Assembly (NCBI RefSeq): GCF_016107705.1
Contig: NZ_JAEHGC010000017.1
Span: 1 to 64,000, forward strand
Reading direction: 5' to 3'
DNA: 64,000 nucleotides
DNA from: Neobacillus cucumis
Lineage (GTDB): Bacteria; Bacillota; Bacilli; Bacillales_B; DSM-18226
The notes below the pieces were generated by a model. The model saw only the letters and a program-made list of their open reading frames with translations, was not told where the DNA came from and ran no database searches. Position 1 is the stretch's first letter; every line of letters starts with the position of its first letter. Both the position numbers and the translations under genes were made by a program. Of the stretch, positions 53,101-61,571 are shown in pieces.

Positions 53101-53153
53101 TTAGTAGTAACAGAGCCTTTTTAAAAATTAGCCCAGCTAGCAAAAACTTTAAC

Positions 53154-53177
53154 GCACTGGGGGGCAGGCACTAGCTA
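53154..53177. repeat. GGCACT-type repeat, second copy
   Basis: CGCACTGGGGGGCAGGCACTAGCTA-like sequence, matching 52109-52133 apart from the centre. It sits directly at the end of the aldehyde dehydrogenase gene. Confidence 0.7.
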
Positions 53178-53178
53178 C

Positions 53179-54612
53179 TTAATCATCACTTAATTTGAGA
53201 CTAATAAATTTTTGCTCCATCATTTCTTTCATCGCATATTTGATGCCTTCTCTTCCGACACCGCTATCCTTCCAACCGCCATAAGGCATGTTGTCAACCC
53301 GGAAGGTTGGAATATCATTGATAATGACCCCTCCAGTTTCTAAGCGTTGCGCTGCATAAAAAGCCTTTTCAACACTTGGTGTAAAGATGCCTGAATTCAA
53401 TCCATAACGGGAGTCATTCGCGTCATTGATCGCTTCATCTAAAGTATCAAATGGGAAAATACAAACGATTGGGCCAAATATTTCAGAACGGAATACTTTT
53501 GAATCACGGCTTACATTCGTTAAAACGGTTGGGGCCAAGATATTCCCCTCCACCGTACCGCCGCACTCAATTTTTGCCCCTTCCTTAACGGCTTCATCCA
53601 GCCAGCTTTGCAAACGCTCTAAAGATTTTTTCGAAATGACTGCCGTTATGTTTGTTTTTTCATCCAATGGTGAGCCAATCACAAGCTCTTTCGTTCTGCG
53701 AATAAATCGATCTAAATATACTTGATAAAATGATGAATGGACATAAATTCGCTGAATGGAGATACATACTTGACCATTATAGGAAAAAGACCCCATCACA
53801 CTACGTTCAACGACTTTGTCTAGGTCAACACCTTCATCAATGATCAACGGGGAATTGGACCCAAGCTCAAGCGTAAGTTTACGAAACCCTGCCTGCTGTT
53901 GAATAATATGGCCGACTTCAACACTGCCTGTAAAGGTCACCTTTTTTACAAGAGCATGACTTGTTAATACTTTACTTAACACTTCTCCTTTACCCGGAAT
54001 AATGTTAAGTACTCCATCAGGCAGCCCGGCCTCTTGAAAAATCTCGGCAAGAACTAAGGAGCTTAAAGGTGTTTGTTCAGCCGGCTTTAAGACCATCGAA
54101 TTCCCTGCCGCGATTGCCGGACCGACTTTGTGGGCAACCAAATTACAAGGGAAATTAAACGGAGTAATGGCCGTTACGACCCCAATGGGTGTATGGATCG
54201 TAAATCCAAAGCGATTTTCCCCGCCTTTCGCCGCATCCATTGGAATTTGTTCACCATAATTACTCTTCGCCGCTTCTGCTGCAAATTGGTAGGTTTGAAC
54301 GGTACGGCTAATTTCCTCGCGGGCATTCCGAATCGATTTAGCACCTTCAAGTGCAATGATTTTCGCATATTCCTCACTGCGTTCTTCCATGATATCTGCG
54401 ACTTTTGCTAAAATTTTTGCCCGTTCATGTGCCGGATAAGATTTGAAATTTTGAAACGCTTCATGTGCATTTGTTATAGCCTGTTCAGCATCAGCTGGTT
54501 CGGCTTGCCCGATTTCGGCTAACTCCTCATCGGTATGGGGATTATATAATGGTTCATATGTTTTTGCTTCCTGCCACTTCCCGCCGATCCATAATGGCCA
54601 TTTTTTTTTCAT
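53179..54612 (-). CDS. NAD(P)-dependent aldehyde dehydrogenase
   Basis: The 477-aa enzyme has PFNFPCNLVAHKVGPAIAAGN, the LELGSNSPLI Glu motif and the catalytic Cys in SYNGQVCISIQR, plus EIFGPIVCI. The Asn of PFNFP is present. It is near the GapN / lactaldehyde dehydrogenase branch. ATG 54612 has GGAGG about 10 nt upstream. It follows the AlsS-like gene by 35 bp, so an aldehyde formed by, or related to, that thiamine enzyme is the natural substrate guess. Confidence 0.9.
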   Translation of the reverse strand: MKKKWPLWIGGKWQEAKTYEPLYNPHTDEELAEIGQAEPADAEQAITNAHEAFQNFKSYPAHERAKILAKVADIMEERSEEYAKIIALEGAKSIRNAREEISRTVQTYQFAAEAAKSNYGEQIPMDAAKGGENRFGFTIHTPIGVVTAITPFNFPCNLVAHKVGPAIAAGNSMVLKPAEQTPLSSLVLAEIFQEAGLPDGVLNIIPGKGEVLSKVLTSHALVKKVTFTGSVEVGHIIQQQAGFRKLTLELGSNSPLIIDEGVDLDKVVERSVMGSFSYNGQVCISIQRIYVHSSFYQVYLDRFIRRTKELVIGSPLDEKTNITAVISKKSLERLQSWLDEAVKEGAKIECGGTVEGNILAPTVLTNVSRDSKVFRSEIFGPIVCIFPFDTLDEAINDANDSRYGLNSGIFTPSVEKAFYAAQRLETGGVIINDIPTFRVDNMPYGGWKDSGVGREGIKYAMKEMMEQKFISLKLSDD

Positions 54613-54647
54613 CCTACATTTTCCTCCAGTCTTGTACCGAATCATTT

Positions 54648-56282
54648 CTATAATCTACAAATGTAATCCCCAAGGGTTTTCGACAGCTTTACGTTCTCTG
54701 AATAATCAACATCGACATCAATTAGGACAATTTCCTGTCTTGCAATCGCTTTTTCTAAAGCGGGTAACAATTCATCAGAATGACTTACTTTCACTCCACT
54801 CACGCCGAAACTTTTTGCAAACCCCAAAAAGTCGGGATCCGTAAAGGCAATATCACTTGAGCGATTAAATTTATTCAGCTGTTTCCACTCAATTAAACCG
54901 AACTTCGAATCATGGAAAATGACAACTACAAATGCTAGTCCAAGGCGTTTGGCTGTTGCCAATTCGACACCATTCATAAGAAAACCGCCATCACCAGTAA
55001 CCGCAACTACCGGTTTTTCGGGAAAGGCCAGTTTGGCCGCAATCGCACCAGGCACCGCAATCCCCATCGAAGCCCATCCGTTCGAAATAATGGTATGATT
55101 AGGCTTTTCCGGCTGATAGAGACGGGCAATCCATAATTTATGCGCTCCAACATCCGAAATGATAATGGCTTCGCCTTTCTCAGCCTTTTTCAAATCGGCA
55201 ATAATTCTTTGCGGTTTAACTGGACTTCCCGACAGCTCATCGGATGCATGAAGTTTTTCAACTAATTGCGCTTTTAATTTTTTAACTCCTGGCCATAATT
55301 CTTTTCCTTCTACTAGAGGACTTAATGCTTCGAACCCCTCTTTTACATTTCCGACTAATTCTGCTTCTAGCGGATAATAGGCGTCCACTTCTGCAGGAAG
55401 ACTATCAATATGAATAATCGGATTCATTGCCTCATCATTCCAATATTTTGGCAAATACTCTACAAAATCATAGCCGGCAGTAATAATAAGATCGGCTTGG
55501 TCAAATCCACAAAGCACATAATCTTTCGCCTGCATCCCAACCGTATAAAGTGTTAAGGGATGATTGGAAGGCAAAACGCCTTTAGCCATGAAGGTATTTA
55601 CAACCGGAATATTCTTTGCTTCTGCAAATTCCCTTAACGCATTCGTTGCTCCATCGCGAATGACTCCATTCCCCGCTAAAATAATTGGTTTTTTTGCACG
55701 ATTAATGGCCATCGCAGCCTTTATAATTTCACTTTTTGTAGGGCTGGATGCTGGATTTGGTGTGACTGGAAGCGGTTTACCCTCCGTTTCTTCCATGGCG
55801 ATATCCTCGGGAAGTTCAATATGAACAGCACCAGGCTTTTCAAGGATAGCTTTTTTAAAAGCTTTCCTAACGATTTCAGGGATGGTATGGGCTACCCGGA
55901 TTTGTTGATTCCATTTCGTTACTTTCTCAAAAACGCCAATAATATCGACATATTGATGGGATTCCTTATGGATTCGTTCAAGACCGGCCTGGCCCGTAAT
56001 GGCGACAACTGGCGCATGATCAAGATAGGCGTCCCCTATCCCCGTCAGTAAATTGGTTGCCCCTGGCCCAAGTGTTGCAAGACAAATCCCCGGTTTTCCT
56101 GTAAGTCTGCCATAAACATCAGCCATAAAAGCTGCCGCTTGTTCATGATGAACAAGTATTAATTCAATATCAGAACCAATAAGAGAATCAACAAAATCAG
56201 TATTTTCCTCACCAGGAATACCAAATATGTACTTTACCCCTTCATTTTCTAAACATTTCACAAATAAATCCGAAGCCTTCAA
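54648..56282 (-). CDS. Thiamine-diphosphate enzyme, acetolactate synthase-like
   Basis: The 544-aa protein is like AlsS/AHAS large subunits. It has YIFGIPGEEN, the catalytic Glu in VHHEQAAAFMADVYGRLTGKPG, LGPGATNLLTGIGDA, and the TDP/Mg motif GDGGFLMNGVELATAKR. TTG 56282 has GGAGG 7 nt upstream and gives the family N-terminus. Acetolactate from two pyruvates is likely, but pairing with an aldehyde dehydrogenase leaves open a 2-oxoacid decarboxylase or lyase. No regulatory subunit gene adjoins. Confidence 0.87.
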   Translation of the reverse strand: MKASDLFVKCLENEGVKYIFGIPGEENTDFVDSLIGSDIELILVHHEQAAAFMADVYGRLTGKPGICLATLGPGATNLLTGIGDAYLDHAPVVAITGQAGLERIHKESHQYVDIIGVFEKVTKWNQQIRVAHTIPEIVRKAFKKAILEKPGAVHIELPEDIAMEETEGKPLPVTPNPASSPTKSEIIKAAMAINRAKKPIILAGNGVIRDGATNALREFAEAKNIPVVNTFMAKGVLPSNHPLTLYTVGMQAKDYVLCGFDQADLIITAGYDFVEYLPKYWNDEAMNPIIHIDSLPAEVDAYYPLEAELVGNVKEGFEALSPLVEGKELWPGVKKLKAQLVEKLHASDELSGSPVKPQRIIADLKKAEKGEAIIISDVGAHKLWIARLYQPEKPNHTIISNGWASMGIAVPGAIAAKLAFPEKPVVAVTGDGGFLMNGVELATAKRLGLAFVVVIFHDSKFGLIEWKQLNKFNRSSDIAFTDPDFLGFAKSFGVSGVKVSHSDELLPALEKAIARQEIVLIDVDVDYSENVKLSKTLGDYICRL

Positions 56283-56506
56283 GTTAGCTCCTCCAATCAA
56301 TGTAACTGTGATTTATGATATGGATAGTTTTTTCTTGGAAGGATGAATTTATGTAATGGTGGTCTTCACCATGCTACTGCATTGGCTGCAGTTGCCTTAT
56401 CCTCTTGTGGAAGATCGGGACAATGGTGACAAAGTGATAGGGTATTAAAGGGTTGGTTAAATGGGGGCTCGTTTCAAAACATCTTGTCTTATACTTATTC
56501 TTTCTA

Positions 56507-56527
56507 AGCCCTTGCGGTGCAAGGGCT
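56507..56527. other. Stem-loop in the upstream region of the AlsS-like gene
   Basis: AGCCCTTGC-GGT-GCAAGGGCT is a perfect 9-bp stem with a 3-nt loop and no T-run on either side. It lies about 225 bp before the AlsS-like start in a 385-bp gap (56283-56667) where no gene is seen. It may be an operator or an RNA element. Confidence 0.4.
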
Positions 56528-56667
56528 CCTATTTGATATGAGGCAAAAAATTTTTCAACAATGGAAATTTGTTCTTTGGTATTTAATACCTATGCATTAC
56601 CTAAATTCGGGATGGTGACCATTTGACAATTCGGTTTTTCTATATATCAGATAAAGATTCCTCTGAC

Positions 56668-58053
56668 TTACGACTCAAGCAAAAATCTTTTTAGGATGCA
56701 AAGCCCTTTCTCCAATTCATTGGAGTCCTTAGGAGATGTTAGTGAAATACGAATAAATTGGGGAGTTTCATCTTTTTTGACCAAGAAACGATGAGAATGA
56801 TAAACATGAATCCCCCGAGTTAAAGCAATATGCTCAAACTGGTTTAGCTGCCATTGTTTATGCAATGGTAACCAACGAAAAAAACTAATAGGGTTCTCGC
56901 TCGGATGATCTATTTGAAAATATTTCTGGTAAATCCTATTCCGTTCTTGTGAAATTTCCCGCTTTTTCTTAATGATTTGTTCAGCAGCCCCAGTATTAAT
57001 TAATTCTGTTATAATTTCTGCATTTAAGGCAGATGTCTTTACATTGAGATTGAAAATTCCATACGTAATTTTTTCAACAAACTGATTGGCGTATGCGATA
57101 AATGCAACTCGAATACCAGAGCTGAGTGATTTGGCAATACTCAGGATATAAACAAATCTTTCCGGTACAAAATGTGAAATAGGGAAATAGCCATTTGGTG
57201 CCAGGAACGAGTATACGTCATCCTCTATTAAAATAAGCCCGTGTTTATTGATCACTTCTGCTATTTCCTTTCTGCGATTCATATTCATTGTTACAGCAGT
57301 AGGATTATTGCAGGAGGGACTCAAATAAATACCCTGCACTGGATTTGTTCTGCAGACGGAATCTAATCGCTCCGGCTTAATCCCTAACTCATCTCCTTCA
57401 ATAGGGATTAATTGGATATTCAATATTTTGGCCGGTTCAATAAAATTAGGATAAGTATATATATCCACCGCTATTTTATCTCCCGGATGAAACAAGGCCA
57501 TTAGAATCAGCGAAAACGAATTTTGCCCTCCTGAAGTGATCGCAATATTTTCAATGGGCACATCCATGTTAAAGCGCTGCATCCACTTTTTGGCTGCCAT
57601 TCGATGATAAGGCATTCCCAACGGGTGCCTGTAATCTAATAAATTTTCAAGATAATCTTTTGCGGCAATGCTTTTAATTGCTTGTGCGACGATTGAGTTT
57701 GTGCTGTCAAGGGGCTTGATGATCCCCATCTCTATATAATTCTTATTCTCATCACTGTCTGCCATAAAAATAGCATTTTTTATATTGGGAGTAACAAAGG
57801 TTCCCCTTCCGGTAACGGCATAGATTAATCCTTTCACTTCGCATATTTTAAATGCCCTTGTGATCGTGCTGAGGTTAATATCAAGATAATCTGCTAATTC
57901 TCGTTGAGGAGGAAGTTTCGTATTGGGTGCAAGAAAGCCATTGAGAATATCATATTCCAGAAAACTGGCAATCGATCGATACATTGGAGGGACAAGCTTT
58001 TTTTTATCCGGCTTCCACGACATAGGATAATTTTCAAATGAATTAACTGGCAT
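56668..58053 (-). CDS. MocR-family regulator divergent from azlCD
   Basis: The 461-aa protein has a GntR winged helix (about 25-90; PPQRELADYLDINLSTITRAF) and an aminotransferase-like domain with the PLP lysine at residue 308 (SIAKSLSSG). ATG 58053 follows GAGGAGGGG. It is more distant from the other MocR proteins in the window. A strong operator lies between it and azlC, so it probably controls branched-chain amino acid export. Confidence 0.9.
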   Translation of the reverse strand: MPVNSFENYPMSWKPDKKKLVPPMYRSIASFLEYDILNGFLAPNTKLPPQRELADYLDINLSTITRAFKICEVKGLIYAVTGRGTFVTPNIKNAIFMADSDENKNYIEMGIIKPLDSTNSIVAQAIKSIAAKDYLENLLDYRHPLGMPYHRMAAKKWMQRFNMDVPIENIAITSGGQNSFSLILMALFHPGDKIAVDIYTYPNFIEPAKILNIQLIPIEGDELGIKPERLDSVCRTNPVQGIYLSPSCNNPTAVTMNMNRRKEIAEVINKHGLILIEDDVYSFLAPNGYFPISHFVPERFVYILSIAKSLSSGIRVAFIAYANQFVEKITYGIFNLNVKTSALNAEIITELINTGAAEQIIKKKREISQERNRIYQKYFQIDHPSENPISFFRWLPLHKQWQLNQFEHIALTRGIHVYHSHRFLVKKDETPQFIRISLTSPKDSNELEKGLCILKRFLLES

Positions 58054-58070
58054 ATAACCCCTCCTCGAAA

Positions 58071-58110
58071 AATTGTATTGCATACAATTATATCATTGAA
58101 GCCATACAAT
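58071..58110. promoter_or_regulatory. MocR operator between the regulator and azlC
   Basis: AATTGTAT-TGC-ATACAATT (58071-58089) is a perfect 8-bp inverted repeat. CATACAAT recurs at 58081-58088 and 58103-58110, 22 bp apart, placing two half-sites on one helix face. Confidence 0.65.
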
Positions 58111-58159
58111 GAGGATGATAAGGTTAATTTATATTCAAATTATTTTTAAAAGTGAGTGA

Positions 58160-58885
58160 ATGATGATGAACATAAGTGAAAACACATTTTTGCGGGAAGA
58201 AAACAACTTCTCTGCCGGTGTACGGGATTGTCTGCCCACTGTACTTGGTTACTTAAGTATTGGATTTGCGGCAGGTGTTGTGGAAAAAACAGCAGGACTT
58301 TCGATTGTTGAAATTGGACTTATATCCTTGCTTTTATACGCAGGTTCTGGTCAATTTATTGCCGCCGCGATGATTGGTGCTAATAGTCCCACTCTGGCGA
58401 TTATCTTTACTATTTTCTTTATTAACCTCCGCCATCTTTTAATGAGCGCGGCTTTATCGCCTTATTTCCGCCATCTTTCACCCTTCAAAAATGTATTAAT
58501 TGGTTCTTTACTTACAGATGAAACATTCGGTGTGGCAATGAATGAAGCAGCAAGTAAGAAATGGCTCAGTGAAAAATGGATGTATGGTTTAAATATAACT
58601 GCTTATTTAAATTGGTTCATTGCCAATATTGCAGGAGCATTTTTCGGTGAATGGATTTCGAATCCGGAGAAATTCGGTCTTGATTTTGCATTGCCAGGTA
58701 TGTTTATTGGCCTGCTTGTCCTGCAGATGGTCAGCCGAAGAAAATTGATGAAAGATATTCTTGTTGCACTAAGCGCTGTTGTCCTTGTTGTAGGGGTAAG
58801 TTTAATGGCATCTGGAAGCGTTGGTGTTATTGTGGCGACAATCATCGCATCAACCATTGGAATGGCGGTGGAAAAATGGAAGTAA
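58160..58885 (+). CDS. azlC: AzlC-family branched-chain amino acid exporter, large subunit
   Basis: The 241-aa membrane protein has the AzlC signatures LGYLSIGFAAGVVEK, LLYAGSGQFIAAAM and FFINLRHLLMSAAL. With AzlD it exports branched-chain amino acids (and 4-azaleucine in B. subtilis). Three ATGs in a row (58160, 58163, 58166) leave the exact start open. It overlaps azlD by 10 bp. Confidence 0.92.
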   Translation: MMMNISENTFLREENNFSAGVRDCLPTVLGYLSIGFAAGVVEKTAGLSIVEIGLISLLLYAGSGQFIAAAMIGANSPTLAIIFTIFFINLRHLLMSAALSPYFRHLSPFKNVLIGSLLTDETFGVAMNEAASKKWLSEKWMYGLNITAYLNWFIANIAGAFFGEWISNPEKFGLDFALPGMFIGLLVLQMVSRRKLMKDILVALSAVVLVVGVSLMASGSVGVIVATIIASTIGMAVEKWK

Positions 58886-59202
58886 GATGGACTATCTTTT
58901 TAATTATTTTAGGCTCAGCCCTTGTAACATTCATTCCAAGAGTGCTTCCAATTGCTATCTTAAGTCGTGTTGAACTGCCAGAATGGGCCATGCGTTGGTT
59001 GAGCTACGTTCCCATTGCTGTTATGGCAGCCTTAGTGGGGCAAGAGTTGTTAATGCCGAATGGAAAACTGGAACCTTTGCAAAAAAATCTTGAACTAATC
59101 GCTGCTTTGCCTGCTTTTATTATTGCGATTGTAACACGCAGTTTATTAGGAACTGTTATCGTTGGAATCATCTCTTTAATGGTATTACGTTTTGTGTTTT
59201 AA
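58876..59202 (+). CDS. azlD: AzlD-family branched-chain amino acid exporter, small subunit
   Basis: The 108-aa protein has three to four TM helices and the FIPRVLPIAILSR motif of AzlD. Its ATG lies inside the azlC end, implying coupled translation of the two-subunit transporter. Confidence 0.92.
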   Translation: MEVRWTIFLIILGSALVTFIPRVLPIAILSRVELPEWAMRWLSYVPIAVMAALVGQELLMPNGKLEPLQKNLELIAALPAFIIAIVTRSLLGTVIVGIISLMVLRFVF

Positions 59203-59256
59203 ATTAGTAAATTGCTGTAATGAATTTAGTGATAAGCATACTGGCAGTATTGATCT

Positions 59257-59292
59257 AAAAAGGCGCCTTCTTAAGAAAAGCGCCTTTTAATT
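59257..59292 (+). terminator. Terminator after azlD
   Basis: AAAAGGCGC and GCGCCTTTT stem with a 13-nt loop. Confidence 0.85.
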
Positions 59293-59377
59293 ATACATTT
59301 TTTAATGTTCAATTAATGCTTTCCATTTAGAGAAAAGCTATTTTTCATTCTCCGATTCAGCCACTTTTTCATCAATA

Positions 59378-59458
59378 TTATTTTCTCCTCTTACCACCAC
59401 AAGGCTTCATTGGGTCCTTTAGAATTTCTGCAATAGGTCTAATCAAAAATTTAAACAT
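59378..59458 (-). CDS. Possible 26-aa microprotein
   Basis: The frame MFKFLIRPIAEILKDPMKP..RRK is amphipathic then basic. It reads like a protein, but no ribosome site is seen before the ATG, so it may be a gene remnant. It is the only coding-like signal in the 410-bp gap 59203-59612. Confidence 0.25.
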   Translation of the reverse strand: MFKFLIRPIAEILKDPMKPCGGKRRK

Positions 59459-59612
59459 TTACAAAAACCGACAATGTTCAAATATGACATTTTGCAGAAC
59501 AGCAGTACAAATTACCTATTTTCTAAAAAAAGGTAACCAATTATACAATATCAATCGTTTATGGGCATAGGATGTTTACAGCGGAAGTTCAGGTATGGGG
59601 GATAGATACTTT

Positions 59613-61055
59613 ATGGAAAGCAAGGTAAATAATCAAGAATTCGAGAAACAACGCGTAAATTCAACTAAGTGGTATGCAAGCAGGTGGTTTATTATAGCAA
59701 GTATCATTTTTATTATCGCGTTCTTCATTACAGCAGTCAGCTACTATCAGGCTAACCATTTTAATTCACAAATCAAGATTAATGGCATCAAAGTTGGCGG
59801 AATGACCGCTGATCAGGCACTAAAAAAATTAAAAACAACCGTATTAAAAAATGTAGTCTATGTTGGGGATCAACAAATAATAGATGGAAAAGATACAAAG
59901 GCAGAATATTCGGATAAGGATCTGCCCAATGTCAAAAAATTATTAAAGAGCCAATGGACTTTTATTCCTTCTTCAAAAGCAAAAGATTATTCGTTATTAC
60001 CCATCAATCAGGATCACTTTCGAAACCAGACGTTGAAAAAACTGCTGGAAGAAAAGCTTCTAGCCATGAATAAGGGTTTAAAAGCTCCACAAGATGCAGT
60101 GGTTTCTTTGAAACAAGGCAAAATTAATGTCGCAAACAGTATAAGCGGTGGACAGTATGATGTCGCAAGTCTTTTGATGGACTTCGAAAAACACAAATAT
60201 AGTAGTGAAATCCGGCTCAATCCAGCTTATATACAGCCAATTAAAGAAGACAGCGAGTTTGTAAAAAATCAAAAGAAAATGTTTGAAGAATTCCTTGCTC
60301 AGACCGTTGATTACAAGGTACAGGATAAAGTTTTTACGTTAAAGGCGGGCGAATTAGTTAAAAACGCATCTATTTCAAAAGATTTACAGATTAAGATTGA
60401 TGAATGGGGTGATTTTAAGAAAAAAATAGCCAACATTAACAATACCCAATCCACATTAAATAAAGATTTCAAATTCAAGACCCATTCAGGTTCGGTAATA
60501 TCAGTTAAAGGTAAAGGCTATGGCTGGGCTATAAATGTTGAAAAAGAAATACCACGGATTATGAAGGCTTTTGAAAATGGGGAGAAATCGGTTTCCGCCT
60601 CCAATATTTACGGACATGGCTGGAATGGTGAAGGATACGGATATGACACATTCACCAATAATGGTATTGGCGATACGTATGCTGAAGTCTCCATTGCAGA
60701 GCAACGAATGTGGATATACAAAAATGGAAAATTAATCGTCACAACGAATGTTGTTACTGGCACACATAATATCCATCAAGATACTTCACCAGGAGTGTGG
60801 TATATTCTCTATAAGCGATCTCCTGCCATACTAACGGGCAGAAAAAATGGAAAAATCATTTATCAGTCACCTGTTAATTATTGGGCTCCTTTTACAAATG
60901 ACGGACAGGGAATCCACGATGCAAGTTGGCGGGGAAATTGGGGAAATAAGGCCTATCTTAATGATGGATCGCATGGATGTGTTAACACACCGCCGAGCAT
61001 TATGAAAACTGTGTATGACAATCTCAACACCTATGAGCCAGTTGTCGTTTATTGA
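59613..61055 (+). CDS. Membrane-anchored L,D-transpeptidase (YkuD domain)
   Basis: The 480-aa protein has an N-terminal TM anchor (about 25-47), two peptidoglycan-binding/VanW-like modules (about 55-300) and a C-terminal YkuD domain. The catalytic motif HDASWRGNWG..SHGCVNT has Cys456 and His454. It should form 3-3 cross-links or attach proteins in the wall, as the Ldt proteins of Gram-positives do. I choose ATG 59613 because GGGGG lies upstream; the frame begins at 59595. Monocistronic. Confidence 0.92.
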   Translation: MESKVNNQEFEKQRVNSTKWYASRWFIIASIIFIIAFFITAVSYYQANHFNSQIKINGIKVGGMTADQALKKLKTTVLKNVVYVGDQQIIDGKDTKAEYSDKDLPNVKKLLKSQWTFIPSSKAKDYSLLPINQDHFRNQTLKKLLEEKLLAMNKGLKAPQDAVVSLKQGKINVANSISGGQYDVASLLMDFEKHKYSSEIRLNPAYIQPIKEDSEFVKNQKKMFEEFLAQTVDYKVQDKVFTLKAGELVKNASISKDLQIKIDEWGDFKKKIANINNTQSTLNKDFKFKTHSGSVISVKGKGYGWAINVEKEIPRIMKAFENGEKSVSASNIYGHGWNGEGYGYDTFTNNGIGDTYAEVSIAEQRMWIYKNGKLIVTTNVVTGTHNIHQDTSPGVWYILYKRSPAILTGRKNGKIIYQSPVNYWAPFTNDGQGIHDASWRGNWGNKAYLNDGSHGCVNTPPSIMKTVYDNLNTYEPVVVY

Positions 61056-61380
61056 GGCATGGAAGGCTGTCCCCTAGAATCTTAATAGGTTCCAATTGGT
61101 TCAGCGGTTCTGTAAAAGTTCCATTCAATCGTACCTCAACATCTATAAGAGTTTTATTATGCAAAACAAAATCAGGTAAGGTATCACGTTCAATGATCTC
61201 TTGAAAATAAATGCCGCCTGTTGCTTTAGGGATTGTACGAATATTAAAATGTGGTGTCACCATAAGTTCACTAACTTTCTCGATAACATTAGATAAATTA
61301 GCCTTTAGCTCAATAAAAACCTCGCCATTTTTCATGGCATACTCATAGAATTCACCATTTGTTCGGTTAAGTAATTGCAA
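61024..61380 (-). pseudogene. Hypothetical protein fragment
   Basis: A 118-codon frame reads LLNRTNGEFYEYAMKNGEVF... with a protein-like beta-rich pattern but no recognised family. It begins at a TTG without a ribosome site, 3 nt from a GACGAGGGG palindrome, and runs 32 bp into the 3' end of the transpeptidase gene. It is probably the remains of a gene cut at its 5' end by the palindromic element. It could be a weakly translated real gene. Confidence 0.35.
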
Positions 61381-61385
61381 TGGTA

Positions 61386-61412
61386 AGACGAGGGGAACCG
61401 TCCCCTCGTCAT
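61386..61412. repeat. GACGAGGGG palindrome
   Basis: GACGAGGGG-AACCGT-CCCCTCGTC is a perfect 9-bp stem with the AACCGT loop shared by palindromes at 15.87 and 50.2 kb. A second hairpin (AAGCGCC/GGCGCTT) follows at about 61434. Confidence 0.8.
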
Positions 61413-61501
61413 CTATAATTATATAAAATAAAAAGCGCCAGTATAGGCGCTTAAAACAGGATTCCCGACAAATTTTGCCGAATCTTTATTGGGGTTGGCA
61501 A

Positions 61502-61571
61502 ATGTCTATATTTACATGTCTATATTTACATGTCTATATTTACATGTCTATATTTACATGTCTATATTTAC
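61502..61571. repeat. 14-bp minisatellite, five exact copies
   Basis: ATGTCTATATTTAC is repeated five times without change, starting at 61502, 61516, 61530, 61544 and 61558. The last copy contains the stop codon of the 59-aa gene on the minus strand. There are no spacers, so it is not a CRISPR. Confidence 0.95.

Noticed and set aside
61502..61571. CRISPR array
   Set aside because: Repeats are contiguous 14-mers without spacers and no cas genes are present.
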